In this document: positions 8,045 through 17,035 of the stretch, piece after piece | How positions within the stretch are numbered: position 1 is the stretch's first letter | Layout of the letters: every line of letters begins with the position of its first letter | DNA from: Ruania alba | GTDB lineage: Bacteria > Actinomycetota > Actinomycetes > Actinomycetales > Beutenbergiaceae | Direction of reading: 5' to 3' | Assembly (NCBI RefSeq): GCF_900105765.1 | Contig: NZ_FNTX01000002.1 | Span: forward strand, 1,860,001-1,924,000 | Length of the DNA stretch: 64,000 nucleotides | The notes under the pieces: model-generated | What the model was told of the DNA's origin: nothing | Seen by the model: only the letters and a program-made list of their open reading frames with translations | Databases searched by the model: none | Translations under genes and position numbers: made by a program

Positions 8045-10021
8045 TCAACGCATTTCCGAGTCGGGTCCCGACGCGATCGGCTCGGGAGCGCCCGTGGCGG
8101 GACGGCGCCGACGCCGCGCGAGCAGGACCGCACCGAGCACGATCAGGACCAGCAGGATGAGGGCCGCCGCGACGAATGCCACGCCGAGCCACATCGCCCA
8201 GCCGGCACGCTCGCTAGCGGTGTCGGCCAACGTCTGCGCCCGGTCGAGCTCACCGGCCGTGAGGGCCGCACCGGCGGAGGCGACCGTGCGGTCCGCTTGC
8301 ACCAGCGCCTCACCGAGCTCGGTGAAGGGGTCGCCCTCCGTCGTGACGATCTCGGTCACCTCGGCCACCTGGCCGATCACAGTGGCCGCCTGCGGGAGCG
8401 TCGCCTCGAGGGCGGCATAGTCCTCCTCGGACTCCGCCTCCTCGTAGGCGGACCGGACGGCCTCGGGCACGTCGAGACCGGTGTCCGCCGCGGCTCGTTG
8501 CACGGCGGCTGCGTCCTCGGCGGCCGGCTCGAGGAGCGGGAAGGTCCCCTCGGCCGCGTCGAAGTCCCAGTCCGTCATCTCGGTGCGCAGGCCCAGGGGT
8601 GGCTGCCAGGCGCCGTCGGTCTCGTCGATACTGGCGTAGCGCTCGCGGGCTGCGGCTCGAGCGTCCAGCAGCTCGCCCTGCTCCTCGGTGACGACCCACC
8701 GCCGGTAGGCGCCCGTTCCATCGACACCGCCGCGCTCGGCGGCCAGGTCGAGGAAGCGCCGCCAATCCACCGGACCGTGGTTCTCGCCGGAACCGGGCTG
8801 CTCGTAGGCGGACTCGCCGTCGTAGGCAGCGGCGATCACCGCGCTGAACTGGGCGTTGTCGAGGTCACCGAGGAACGCCTGGACGGCGGTGTAGGAGGCC
8901 GGGTAACCGTAGTCGTCGGTCTCGGTGCGCTGATGGTCTTCGGTCCACTCGATCAGCGGTAGCGACCCGTCGCCGGACCGATCCGGTGCCTCCGGTGGGG
9001 TGCTCTCCCCGCCCAGGAGCGCCACGGCGCGATAGGCAGTGGCCTCGGTCAGACCCTCGCGCAGCCAGCGGCTGCTGAACTCCGGAGCGTTGAACCAGGC
9101 GTGCCCGAGCTCGTGATACAGCGTGACCTCGTCGAGTTCCTCGCCCACCACGATCTCGTTGCCCACGCTGTCGAACCACGCATAGCCGATCACATGCGGG
9201 GAGATGTCTTCGCGCACGACTTGGACGTCCGCCGGCCACGGGGCGCCGAGAAGCTCCTCGAGCACCGGCACACCGGTCGCGATTCGTCCGACGGCAAAGT
9301 CTCGCCACTCCTCGTCCCCGGGCAGGCTGTGCACCGTCAGCGGCACCACACCGTCCAGCGGGACCTCCGCCGTCTCGGCCTGGTCCGGGTCGCGCAACGA
9401 GACGGCCGACCAGACGCCCCAGCCGTCGCTGTACTCCTCGCTGCGGTAGACGTTGGTATCTCCCTGACGCTCGGACTCGAAATCGATAGTGGCGTTGAAG
9501 TCCAGGCTTCGTGGCGCCACCACCTCCACGCTCACCGCGCCCTCGTCGCCGGAGGCCTGTGCGGGGAACATGGCGTAGCCGGGGCCGACTCGGGTGCTCT
9601 GCTCCGAGCGCAGCGGGGCGCCCTCGATGGTGTAGGTCCACTCGATGGTGCGGCTCTGGCCGTAGCGCAACGGTGCGAAGGAGGCGTGGGCCCACAGTTG
9701 GTCGGGGTACTCCTCGTCCTCACTGATCCGGACGGTGAGTGAGGAGCCTCCGCTGGTGGCCTGTACCTCGGCGGCGCTGGCGGGCACCGCGATCGAGTAC
9801 TCGTCGAAGTAGTAGTAGCGCGACCCCTCGTCCGGGGTGACGTTGGCAATCGTGGTGGTCACCTCGGCAGTGACCGTTCCGTTCTCGGTGACGACGAACC
9901 GGGCGTGGGTCTCCTCGGTGAGCCCGCTCGTCGCGGCGGCGGGGGTAGCGGTGAGGTCGAAGGGTAGCCCGAGGAGGGTCAGCGCAGCGGCGAGGAGAGC
10001 GATCAGTGTGGTGCGGTGCAT
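8045..10021 (-). CDS. Secreted, membrane-anchored HExGH metallopeptidase-like protein
   Basis: This protein of 658 residues has a signal peptide (MHRTTLIALLAAALTLLGLP) and a C-terminal transmembrane helix (LGVAFVAAALILLVLIVLGA) followed by an arginine-rich tail. The bulk therefore faces outward. The zinc motif HELGHAW is at residues 303-309, and WLREGLTEA resembles the WLxEG third-ligand segment of M1/MA-clan peptidases, though the spacing is shorter than in aminopeptidase N. The ATG at 10021 is chosen because it begins the signal peptide. The N-terminal half, rich in beta-strands, may be a substrate-binding or adhesion region. The substrate is unknown, and it stands alone between convergent and codirectional neighbours. 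Confidence 0.8.
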   Translation of the reverse strand: MHRTTLIALLAAALTLLGLPFDLTATPAAATSGLTEETHARFVVTENGTVTAEVTTTIANVTPDEGSRYYYFDEYSIAVPASAAEVQATSGGSSLTVRISEDEEYPDQLWAHASFAPLRYGQSRTIEWTYTIEGAPLRSEQSTRVGPGYAMFPAQASGDEGAVSVEVVAPRSLDFNATIDFESERQGDTNVYRSEEYSDGWGVWSAVSLRDPDQAETAEVPLDGVVPLTVHSLPGDEEWRDFAVGRIATGVPVLEELLGAPWPADVQVVREDISPHVIGYAWFDSVGNEIVVGEELDEVTLYHELGHAWFNAPEFSSRWLREGLTEATAYRAVALLGGESTPPEAPDRSGDGSLPLIEWTEDHQRTETDDYGYPASYTAVQAFLGDLDNAQFSAVIAAAYDGESAYEQPGSGENHGPVDWRRFLDLAAERGGVDGTGAYRRWVVTEEQGELLDARAAARERYASIDETDGAWQPPLGLRTEMTDWDFDAAEGTFPLLEPAAEDAAAVQRAAADTGLDVPEAVRSAYEEAESEEDYAALEATLPQAATVIGQVAEVTEIVTTEGDPFTELGEALVQADRTVASAGAALTAGELDRAQTLADTASERAGWAMWLGVAFVAAALILLVLIVLGAVLLARRRRRPATGAPEPIASGPDSEMR

Positions 10022-10178
10022 CCGGCGCCGGCTGGGTGGGTGGTCCGCCACGATCGCTCCGATGTCGTCAGGCCAGAAGCCGGCCAGACGGCCGTTCAGA
10101 GATGATAGCCGCCGGGCGCACCGCTCGTGGCGGGTTGCCCGGGTCGCCTGGGCGGGGAAGTTCTGGCAGGCGGGTCGC

Positions 10179-11198
10179 TCAGTGCAGCGGAGTGGCGTGC
10201 GCCGGGACCTGCTCGTCCGCAGGCACCGGCCCCGGGGGAGTGCCATCCCCGAAGGGGCGGCCACCCAGCTGCTCCCGATGGTGCGGCTCCAGCCAGCCCG
10301 CCAGGTCCGGGCCCTTCGGGATGATGCCGTTCGGGTTCACGTCCCGGTGCACCACGTAGTAGTGCTCCTTGATCTGCGCGAAGTCGATCGTGTCCCCGAA
10401 GCCCGGGGTGGTGAACAGGTCGCGGGCGTAGGCCCAGAGCACCGGCATCTCGCTGAGCTTGGACCGGTTGCACTTGAAGTGCCCGTGGTAGACGGCGTCG
10501 AATCGGGCGAGCGTGGTGAACAACCGCACGTCGGCCTCGGTGATCGTGTCCCCGACGAGGTAGCGCTGGGTGGCCAGTCGCTCCTCGAGCCAGTCGATCC
10601 TCGAGAACAGCTGGTCGTAGGCCTTCTCGTAGGCCTCCTGGGAACCGGCGAAGCCACACCGGTAGACACCGTTGTTCACGTCCCGGTACACGAGCCCGGC
10701 GACCTCATCGATCTCGTCCCGCAGGTGCTCCGGGTACAGGTCGGGGGCGCCGTCGCGGTGGTAGGCCGTCCACTCGGTGGAGAAGTCGAGCGTGATCTGC
10801 GGGTAGTTGTTGGTGACCACGGCTCCGCTCGGGATATCCACGATCGCCGGCACGGTGATCCCGCGCGGGTAGTCCGGGGTGCGGGCGAAGTAGGCCTGCT
10901 GCAGCCGCTCGATCCCGAGCACCGGGTCCACCCCGCCCGGATCGAGGTCGAAGGTCCAGGAGCGGGCGTCGTGCGTGGGGCCGCTCAGGCCCATCGAGAT
11001 CGCGTCCTCGAGCCCGAGCAGGCGCCGCACGATGATCGACCGGTTCGCCCATGGGCAGGCTCGCGCCGCCACGAGCCGGTACCGCCCGGCCTCCACCGGG
11101 TAGCCGTCCCGGCCGTCGGCGGTGATCCGGGTCTCGATGTAGCGGGTGTCGCGGGTGTACTCGCGACCTGGTTCGACATAGGTGCCCTGCTCAGCCAT
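10179..11198 (-). CDS. Glutathionyl-hydroquinone reductase-like GST (Xi class)
   Basis: This protein of 339 residues has a thioredoxin-fold domain with the active-site cysteine in RLVAARACPWANRSIIVRR. A helical domain follows with TEADVRLFTTLARFDAVYHG and HFKCNR, both typical of the YqjG/ECM4 Xi class. These enzymes reduce thiol-conjugated hydroquinones. Actinobacteria generally make mycothiol rather than glutathione, so the natural thiol here is likely mycothiol (inference). The ATG start matches the family N-terminus. No operon partner is evident. Confidence 0.9.
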   Translation of the reverse strand: MAEQGTYVEPGREYTRDTRYIETRITADGRDGYPVEAGRYRLVAARACPWANRSIIVRRLLGLEDAISMGLSGPTHDARSWTFDLDPGGVDPVLGIERLQQAYFARTPDYPRGITVPAIVDIPSGAVVTNNYPQITLDFSTEWTAYHRDGAPDLYPEHLRDEIDEVAGLVYRDVNNGVYRCGFAGSQEAYEKAYDQLFSRIDWLEERLATQRYLVGDTITEADVRLFTTLARFDAVYHGHFKCNRSKLSEMPVLWAYARDLFTTPGFGDTIDFAQIKEHYYVVHRDVNPNGIIPKGPDLAGWLEPHHREQLGGRPFGDGTPPGPVPADEQVPAHATPLH

Positions 11199-11337
11199 GG
11201 GATCAGCCTACGACGGCAGAGCGGGTCAGCGCAGAACGACAAATGCCTCCCCGGACCCGCGAACGGCCACCTCGCGCGACGAGTGGTCGAGGCTCCCCAC
11301 CACATGGCTCGCTGCTCAGTGGTGGGGCCGGGGCAAC

Positions 11338-11577
11338 TCATGGGGTTGTGCGGACCCGACGCCTCCGCTCGACCAAACTCCCTAGCAGGACAGGCAGACC
11401 GAGGAGCAAACCCAGCGAAGTCGAATGGCGCGTGTCAGCGTCCAACGCCGTGACTGCGAGGACGATTCCTGCGACAACGATCGCGATGTAGGTCAGGAGA
11501 CCAACCGTCTCGCCATACCGATATGTGAGCGCGGCTATGGCGCAGACGATGAGGAAACCGGCAACGACTGCAGCCAC
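11338..11577 (-). CDS. Small membrane protein of unknown function
   Basis: This protein of about 79 residues has three hydrophobic stretches (VVAGFLIVCAIAAL, LLTYIAIVVAGIVLAVTA, LGLLLGLPVLLG) and a basic C-terminus (RRRRVR), suggesting three membrane helices. The GTG at 11577 is chosen because a perfect AAGGAGG lies eight bases upstream. A GTG nine bases earlier would sit directly against that ribosome site. I do not recognise a family. Confidence 0.6.
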   Translation of the reverse strand: MAAVVAGFLIVCAIAALTYRYGETVGLLTYIAIVVAGIVLAVTALDADTRHSTSLGLLLGLPVLLGSLVERRRRVRTTP

Positions 11578-11719
11578 TCCTGCCACCTCCTTGGTAGTGG
11601 GATCCAGCGTTGGGATTTCGCAGATGCACCTCTGGTAGCAGTGACGGTCATGCTACGCGGTCGCGAATCGCGAGGGGGTGGCTGATGGAGGGTTTGTCGA
11701 GCGGCGGGGCTGAGGCGGG

Positions 11720-12166
11720 TCAGGACACCCCTCGTGCAGCCTTGCGCTGCCGGTGCGCCTGCAGCAGCAGCTCGTCGATCATCGCTGCCGCTCCTGCCCC
11801 GAAGTCGCGCGGGGTGTCGAAGATCAGCCAGCGCAGGAAGGGGTACGGGTCATCACCCGTCCACGCCATCTCGGCCATGATCGCGACCGAGCCGCTGGGT
11901 CCGCCCTGCTGCTCGCTGAGGTGGAGCGCGATCTCGGGCGAGCGGTCCGAACCCAGGGTCGCCGTCCGCGGCAGCTCGGTGCTGCGCAGCGCACGCGCGA
12001 AGGCGTCGAGGTGGCGGTCGGTGAAGACCGTCTCCAGTGACCCGCTCCACGGGTGCGCCTCAGTGATCACCGTGGTGTCGAAGTGCCACAGGCTGCCCTG
12101 GTAAGCCGTCTCGACCCGCAGCCGTGATCCGCCGGCTCCCAGGTCGAGGATCGGTGTTCGCGTCAT
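11720..12166 (-). CDS. Hypothetical protein
   Basis: This protein of 148 residues has no signal peptide or membrane helix. It contains a beta-rich stretch (LRVETAYQGSLWHFDTT) and an acidic and aromatic patch (WTGDDPYPFLRWLIFDTP), then a helical basic tail. The ATG at 12166 overlaps the stop of the upstream membrane-protein gene by 4 bp (ATGA), so the two are likely co-translated and possibly work together. No family is recognised with confidence. Confidence 0.65.
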   Translation of the reverse strand: MTRTPILDLGAGGSRLRVETAYQGSLWHFDTTVITEAHPWSGSLETVFTDRHLDAFARALRSTELPRTATLGSDRSPEIALHLSEQQGGPSGSVAIMAEMAWTGDDPYPFLRWLIFDTPRDFGAGAAAMIDELLLQAHRQRKAARGVS

Positions 12167-13101
12167 GCCAGCTCCCGATGAGTGTGTGGTCTGAGGTGGG
12201 CGTCCGCGTGGGAGATGCGGCCGAGCAACTGCTGCAGGTGCAGCCAGCGGGCCGGCTCGAGCGTGGACATCGGCTCCCGGACCCCGATCAGCAGCCACCG
12301 GCCCTGCACCTCGACCAGCTCCACCGGCAACCCGGACATCGTCAGTTCGGTGGCCAGTGCCGTGAGGAATCCGGGGTCAAGGTGCTCACCCGGAGTAGCA
12401 CTGGTGCGGACCCCGGCGGGGACATGGAGCGAGAACTCCTCGGTGAATCTCCGCTCGACCCGCTGCCACCGGCCCGGCAACGGCACCCGGTCGTTGTTCA
12501 GCGGCGAACGCCGCGACCTCAGCAGAGCGTGCGCGCGGGCGATCCTCAGCTCAAGAGCCACATAACCGAAGGTGCGTTCGATGCCGTCGGAGAAGTCGCC
12601 GTCGCGGAAGCTGTAGTTCGCGATGTGTGCGCGGGCCGAGGGGATCCAGACCAGGTCCGTCAGCTCACCGGTGCGCGCGAATGCGACCAGTGCCCCGCCG
12701 ACCGGGGGCGGGGCCGCCGGGACGTAGCCGAAGCCGTTCACCTGGGCGAACCGGGCCAGACGCAGCCAGTGATCGTCCTCGTCGCGGCGGGCCAGGCGGG
12801 CGATCAGCACGACCGTCACGGCGCCCACCCCGAGCGTCACCAGCAGGTTCCACCCGGCGGCGGCGAGTTCATCGAGGAGGAACGTCACCAGTGCTGAGAA
12901 CCCGAAGAACAGGGTGACGATCGCGCACAGACCCACCATCCCCAGTCCCGCGACCCCGGCAACGCGGCGTGCCTGGGGCGTTGCTGACCGTGGTGCATGG
13001 CCAGCCGCAACCATCTGCGCCCGGTAGGCGCGGGCTGCCTCGGGCTGCACCTGCGCCGTCAGGGGGCGCACGTCCCACGCGGTCTCCGGGAAGGGGGTCA
13101 T
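12163..13101 (-). CDS. Membrane protein of unknown function
   Basis: This protein of 312 residues has two predicted membrane helices at about residues 46-95 (VAGLGMVGLCAIVTLFFGFS and LLVTLGVGAVTVVLIARLA). A cytoplasmic domain of about 200 residues follows, including a segment (FGYVALELRIARAHALLRSR) that resembles proteins binding or sensing at the membrane. It is translationally coupled to the small hypothetical gene downstream and divergent from the GH20 gene. I assign no function. Confidence 0.7.
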   Translation of the reverse strand: MTPFPETAWDVRPLTAQVQPEAARAYRAQMVAAGHAPRSATPQARRVAGVAGLGMVGLCAIVTLFFGFSALVTFLLDELAAAGWNLLVTLGVGAVTVVLIARLARRDEDDHWLRLARFAQVNGFGYVPAAPPPVGGALVAFARTGELTDLVWIPSARAHIANYSFRDGDFSDGIERTFGYVALELRIARAHALLRSRRSPLNNDRVPLPGRWQRVERRFTEEFSLHVPAGVRTSATPGEHLDPGFLTALATELTMSGLPVELVEVQGRWLLIGVREPMSTLEPARWLHLQQLLGRISHADAHLRPHTHRELA

Positions 13102-13225
13102 CTCTTCGGACGGTAGGCGGGCCGGGTTGCGAGCGGTCGAACACGGCCTGTCCGGCTGGGCAACAACATCTCCGGCACGACGTAGCGTGAGGACCGCAAC
13201 GTCCCTCGTCTCACCGGAGTCTCAC

Positions 13226-14653
13226 GTGCGCCTGCCGCTCATTCCCGTGCCCCGTTCCGTCCAGGTTCCCGACGGCGGAGCGCCCGTTCCGCTGGATGGT
13301 GCCGTTCTCGTGGCGCCCCCTGGTGTGGCCGCGTACGCGGCCGGCTTGCTCGGCCTGCCCCTCGCTGAGGTGAGTGACCTCGCCGAGGCGAGCTCCGCCG
13401 TCGTGCTTTCCGAGCAGCCCGGACAGGGCGAGGAGTACACGCTGCGTGCCGGCGAGGGGCGGATCGAGGTGACCGGCGGCGCGCACGGATTGCTGCGCGG
13501 GCTTGCCACCCTGGTGCAGCTGCGGGATCTCGACCTGCCGGACGCGCCGGCCGGGGCGGTGCCCGCCGTGGAGATCTCCGACGGGCCGCGGTTCGCGCAC
13601 CGGGGGCTGATGGTGGACATTGCTCGGCATTTCTTCGGTGTGCCCACCCTGGAGCGGGTGATCGACCTGATGGCGAGGTACCAACTGAACGTGCTGCACC
13701 TGCACCTCACCGACGACCAGGGGTGGCGGATCGAGACACCGAGCAGGCCCGAGCTCACCGAGATCTCCGGGCGCACCGAGGCCGGCGGCGGGCCAGGCGG
13801 GTTCCTCACCGGCGAGCAGTATGCGCACCTGGTCGGGTATGCGACTGACCGAGGGATCGCGGTGATCCCCGAGATCGACATGCCGGGGCACTGCAACGCG
13901 GCTCTGCACGCGGTGCCTGAACTGAACTCCTCCGGGGAGGCCGCTCCGGCGAACACCGGCATCGATGTGGGGTTCTCCATGCTGCGGCTAGACAACCCGG
14001 CGACCGCGCCGTTCCTCACCGATGTGTTCACGGACCTGGCCGCGATCACCCCGGGGGAGTACCTGCACGTGGGTGGCGACGAGGTGTGGAAGATGGGGGA
14101 GGAGGAATATGCCGGCTTCATCGATCTGCTCACCGGGATCGTGGCCGAGACCGGGAAGTCGCCGATGCTGTGGGGCGAGGCGGCCGTGGCCGGGCTGCCG
14201 GGTGACGCGCTGATCCAGCTGTGGGACTCCAACAAGGACCCGGCCCCGATCGTGGCCGCGGCCGAGCAGGGCGCGAAGGTGGTGCTCAGCCCCGGCAAGC
14301 GGGTCTACCTCGACATGCAGTACCACGAGGGCTACCGGCTCGGGCAGCACTGGGCCGGCTACGTCGAGACCCGGGACTCCTACGACTGGGACCCGCTCGA
14401 GTACGCGCCAGCGCTGCCGGCCGAGGCTGTGGTGGGAGTGGAAGCGGCGATCTGGACCGAGACCATCGTCACCGAGGATGACCTGTTCACCATGCTGCTG
14501 CCGCGCTTGGCCGCGGCGGCCGAGGTGGCGTGGAGCGCGCAGGAGGACCGGGACTTCGACGACTTCGCCGCCCGGGTGCGGGAGCAGGCGGGGATCTGGC
14601 GGGCGCGGGGGTACGCCTTCTATCCGAGCCCGCAGGTGTTCGGCGAGAGCTGA
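13226..14653 (+). CDS. Beta-N-acetylhexosaminidase (GH20)
   Basis: This enzyme of 475 residues removes terminal beta-linked GlcNAc or GalNAc. An N-terminal GH20b-like domain leads into the (beta/alpha)8 barrel that begins at HRGLMVDIARHFFGV. LHLHLTDDQGWRIE is a signature strand, and the catalytic Asp-Glu pair is at residues 285-286 in HVGGDEVW. No signal peptide is visible, so it likely acts on imported chito-oligosaccharides. That agrees with the NgcEFG-like importer at 58-61 kb, although the genes are unlinked. The GTG at 13226 is chosen for its CCGGAG six bases upstream. Confidence 0.95.
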   Translation: MRLPLIPVPRSVQVPDGGAPVPLDGAVLVAPPGVAAYAAGLLGLPLAEVSDLAEASSAVVLSEQPGQGEEYTLRAGEGRIEVTGGAHGLLRGLATLVQLRDLDLPDAPAGAVPAVEISDGPRFAHRGLMVDIARHFFGVPTLERVIDLMARYQLNVLHLHLTDDQGWRIETPSRPELTEISGRTEAGGGPGGFLTGEQYAHLVGYATDRGIAVIPEIDMPGHCNAALHAVPELNSSGEAAPANTGIDVGFSMLRLDNPATAPFLTDVFTDLAAITPGEYLHVGGDEVWKMGEEEYAGFIDLLTGIVAETGKSPMLWGEAAVAGLPGDALIQLWDSNKDPAPIVAAAEQGAKVVLSPGKRVYLDMQYHEGYRLGQHWAGYVETRDSYDWDPLEYAPALPAEAVVGVEAAIWTETIVTEDDLFTMLLPRLAAAAEVAWSAQEDRDFDDFAARVREQAGIWRARGYAFYPSPQVFGES

Positions 14654-15020
14654 CGTCCCGGGGCGAAGGCGGTCTCAGTCAGCGAGCCCGCCACGATCTT
14701 CGCCACCCGTCGCTGCTTCGTCGCCTCCGCTTTAGCCTCGGCCACCTGCCGGGCCGCCTCTTTGCGGCGGGAGGGGGCGAGAGCGTCGAACTGCGCGCGC
14801 AGCCCTGCGCTCTCCAGCGCCTCGGCCAGCTCGGGCGGCACGTCCACGGTGCGTTCGGCGGTGTCGACGGCGATGGTCGCCTCCACCACGTCACCACCCT
14901 GGACTCCCAGCTCGCTCTGGGACGCCTTGCTCAGGCCGATCATGATCTCGCCGCCCATCCGAGCCACCCGCAGCCGGGCGGTGGCCCCGTCGATGGTGAC
15001 TGCGACGTGCGGATTCTTCT
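14620..15020 (-). pseudogene. DUF1905/YdeI-like protein, C-terminal part (split by the ISL3 element)
   Basis: This is the downstream part of a gene cut at 15020/16857 by the mobile element. It encodes AVTIDGATARLRVARMGGE and the conserved LAPSRRKEAARQVAEAK segment of the DUF1905/YdeI (bacteriocin-protection-like) family. Together with the fragment at 16857-16961 and one copy of the 8-bp duplication it reads through in frame as one protein of about 164 residues. The tail overlaps the convergent GH20 gene by 34 bp. This part alone could still be translated from an ATG contributed by the element (15030), but it would lack the first strand. Confidence 0.85.
15013..15020. repeat. Target-site duplication, left copy
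   Basis: ATTCTTCT directly abuts the terminal repeat GGCTCTTC of the ISL3-family element. The same 8 bases stand at 16857-16864 on the other side. Eight-base duplications are characteristic of ISL3-family insertion. Confidence 0.9.
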
Positions 15021-15026
15021 GGCTCT

Positions 15027-15940
15027 TCACAATCGAGGGTGTCGTTGGGGTCGGAAGCCGCCTGTCTCGAGTAGTGATCTGGCGACGTAGTTCGTCAGGT
15101 TGCGGAAGCCGTGGGCGGAGCCGCGGAGGTGTTCGAGGCGGCCGTTGATCGCTTCGGTGGGGCCATTGGAGGTGCCGGGCCGGTCGACGTAAGCGAGCAC
15201 GTCGGCGGCGCGCTTGGTCAGGGTGCGGCCGAGCGTGATGATCTCGCTGAACGGGCTGAGGACGCCTCGGCTGATCGACTCGATCAACTACCTCATCAGC
15301 TCGCGGCCCCGGGATCGGTCGGGCTCACGGTAGGCGGCGATCATCCGCTGGTAGATGCCCCAGGTGGCTTCGACCTCGACGTGGGCGTCGGCCGCGAACA
15401 GCTCCGTCAGCCGGTGCTGCTGGGTCTCGGTGCGCCGGCACAGATCCAGGGCGTCGCCTGCCAGACGGACGACGTGGAACCGGCACAGCCTCGGGTGGCT
15501 CTTCGGCGATGGCGGTCTTGAACCCGGTGAACCCGTCCATCGCGACGACCTCGATATTATCGCGCCATGACTTGTACCGTTCGGCGAGCCAGGCCTTGAA
15601 CGCCTGTTTGGAGCGGCCGGCGACCATGTCCAGAAGCCGCGCCGGCCCGGTGCCATCGCGGATCGGCGTCAGGTCGATGATCACGGTCACGTACTTGTCG
15701 CCACGCCGGGCCGCCACCCGAACGGCTCGTGCGTCAACCGCCGGACCACCGTGTCCCTGGCCGCGCCCCGGCATCCGCAGGGACGACACCATGTGTCGGG
15801 CTCGACAACCCGGCACCGGAGAATCGCCCGATCGGGCTCCAACCGCTGCGCGAGCACTTCGAGCCCGAGATCATCGTTACCCCCATCCTCGGGAGACCTC
15901 GCCCCCTACCGGCCACCGACGCGCCGTCCGGACTACACCC
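15027..15940 (-). pseudogene. ISL3-family transposase, degraded
   Basis: Pieces of a DDE transposase lie in several frames. The 5' zinc-finger region begins near 15935. A catalytic-core segment follows (YVTVIIDLTPIRDGTGPARL and VVAMDGFTGFKTAIAEE). Another frame has SHPRLCRFHVVRLAGDALDL. The last has the C-terminal signature GRLEHLRGSAHGFRNLTNYV ahead of RSLLETGGF. The helix-turn-helix stretch between the zinc finger and the DDE core is deleted, and at least two frameshifts separate the remaining parts. Full-length proteins have about 430 residues. Confidence 0.85.
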
Positions 15941-15962
15941 TCAACTGCGACTGCGAAGAGCC
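15707..15962. repeat. Direct repeat A (IS 5' end)
   Basis: This is about 250 bp of IS 5' end, matching 16607-16856 at an initial offset of exactly 900 bp with roughly ten mismatches. It carries a 5-bp extra CTGCG near its terminal GAAGAGCC. The two copies bracket the DinB gene and could recombine to delete it. Confidence 0.85.
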
Positions 15963-16010
15963 CAAAAATAGCCCCGGTGCGAGGGGCGGCCCGCGTGCTA
16001 TGTTCCGGCC

Positions 16011-16520
16011 ATGACTAGACCCGGTGAGATCCTCGGCAGCGTGGTCGACGCCAGCGAGCGCGAGCAGCTCGAGACGTTCCTGGATTACCTGCGCGACGCC
16101 GTCGTGCGCAAGGCCCGCGGGGTGTCGGAGGAGGACGCCCGGCGCAGCCCGGTGCCGACCGGCACCAACCTCGGCGGCCTGATCAAACACCTGCGGTGGG
16201 TGGAACTGGGCGGGTTCGCCGGGCAGATCGGGCAGATTCCCGCCGCGGAGCTGCCCACGCCGCCGTGGACCGACGCAGACCCGGAGGCCGACCTGCGGCT
16301 GGAGCCGAACGAGAAGCTCGACGACGTCATCGCCGCCTACCAGGCGGCGTGCGACCGCTCCCGCGAGATCGCCGCCCAGCACAGCCTCGACTACGCCGTC
16401 ACCACACCGCAGGGCAGGGAGCTGACGTGGATGTACCTGCACGTGATCCTGGAGACCGCCCGGCACGCGGGCCACGCGGACATCCTGCGCGAGATGATCG
16501 ACGGCAGCGTCGGCGACTGA
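16011..16520 (+). CDS. DinB superfamily protein (DUF664-like)
   Basis: This protein of 169 residues is of the DinB four-helix-bundle type. It includes TNLGGLIKHLRWVELGGF (first metal-ligand region) and MYLHVILETARHAGHADIL near the C-terminus. This matches the DUF664/mycothiol-dependent branch, in which three histidines bind a divalent metal. Proteins of this group act as thiol transferases or isomerases, often with mycothiol. The exact substrate is unknown. It is the only intact gene inside the ISL3 composite element, so it looks like acquired cargo. Confidence 0.85.
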   Translation: MTRPGEILGSVVDASEREQLETFLDYLRDAVVRKARGVSEEDARRSPVPTGTNLGGLIKHLRWVELGGFAGQIGQIPAAELPTPPWTDADPEADLRLEPNEKLDDVIAAYQAACDRSREIAAQHSLDYAVTTPQGRELTWMYLHVILETARHAGHADILREMIDGSVGD

Positions 16521-16606
16521 CGGCTCGCGGCGCGTCGTCGGTCCGTGTTCCGGGTCGTCGGAGGCGGCGTTACACCGGTATCGGCGGAGGCTGACCTCCA
16601 ACACCG

Positions 16607-16856
16607 CGGGCCGCCACCCGAACGGCTCGTGCGCCACCCGCCGGACCACCGTGTCCCTGGCCGCGCCCCGGCATCCGCAGCGACGACACCATCTGTCGGG
16701 CTCGACAACCCGGCACCGGAGAATCGCCCGATCGGGCTCCAACCGCTGCCCGAGCACTTCGAGCCCGAGATCATCGTCACCCCCATCCTCGGGAGACCTC
16801 GACCCCTACCGGCCACCGACGCGTCGACCGGACTACACCCTTAACTGCGAAGAGCC
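16607..16856. repeat. Direct repeat B: 5' fragment of the ISL3 element
   Basis: This is a second copy of the IS 5' end in the same orientation as 15707-15962. On the minus strand it encodes the transposase zinc-finger start (CRVVEPDRWCRRCGCRGAAR) and, further in, VLEVSLRRYRC, after which the match to the family is lost. It ends in the terminal repeat and abuts the right target duplication. Confidence 0.8.
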
Positions 16857-16961
16857 ATTCTTCTGTGCGGGACCGAGCGCCTCGCACTGCCCCTCGGTGA
16901 GGACGATCGCCGCTGCACGCTCGTTCGCGCGGATGGTGGTGCGGATGGTCAGGGCGCTCAT
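16857..16961 (-). pseudogene. DUF1905/YdeI-like protein, N-terminal part (split by the ISL3 element)
   Basis: From the ATG at 16961 this reads the family N-terminus (TIRTTIRANERAAAIVLTEG) and stops being native at the 8-bp duplication. Beyond it, translation would enter the IS end and terminate after GSSQLRV. Joining it to 14620-15020 restores the sequence ALGPAQKN|PHVAVTIDG without a gap or frameshift. It is the upstream half of the same gene. Confidence 0.85.
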
Positions 16962-17035
16962 CTGCTGACCATAGGCCAGCGGTGTCCCGGGCAGTAGGGG
17001 TGCATTGCCACCCAAGACGTTGTTAACGTTGCCAG

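Larger units (their letters stand above)
15021..16856. mobile_element. ISL3-family composite element carrying a DinB gene
   Basis: The ends are inverted: GGCTCTTCACAATC at 15021 and GAAGAGCC at 16849-16856. An 8-bp target duplication flanks the unit. Inside are one internally deleted ISL3 copy (15021-15962), a DinB-family gene (16011-16520) and a second 5' fragment of the same IS (about 16607-16856) in direct orientation. The unit interrupts a DUF1905-type gene. Both transposase copies are broken, so it is not autonomous now. It could have moved using an intact ISL3 transposase elsewhere. Confidence 0.85.

Noticed and set aside
11610-11719. Small plus-strand open frames opposite the gene-poor stretch near 11.6 kb
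   Set aside because: No ribosome-binding sites and no family features; the minus-strand small membrane gene and hypothetical gene explain the region.
15021-15962. Complete, active ISL3 element
   Set aside because: The terminal repeats are intact, but the transposase has an internal deletion and frameshifts, and this copy alone lacks flanking target duplications on both sides.
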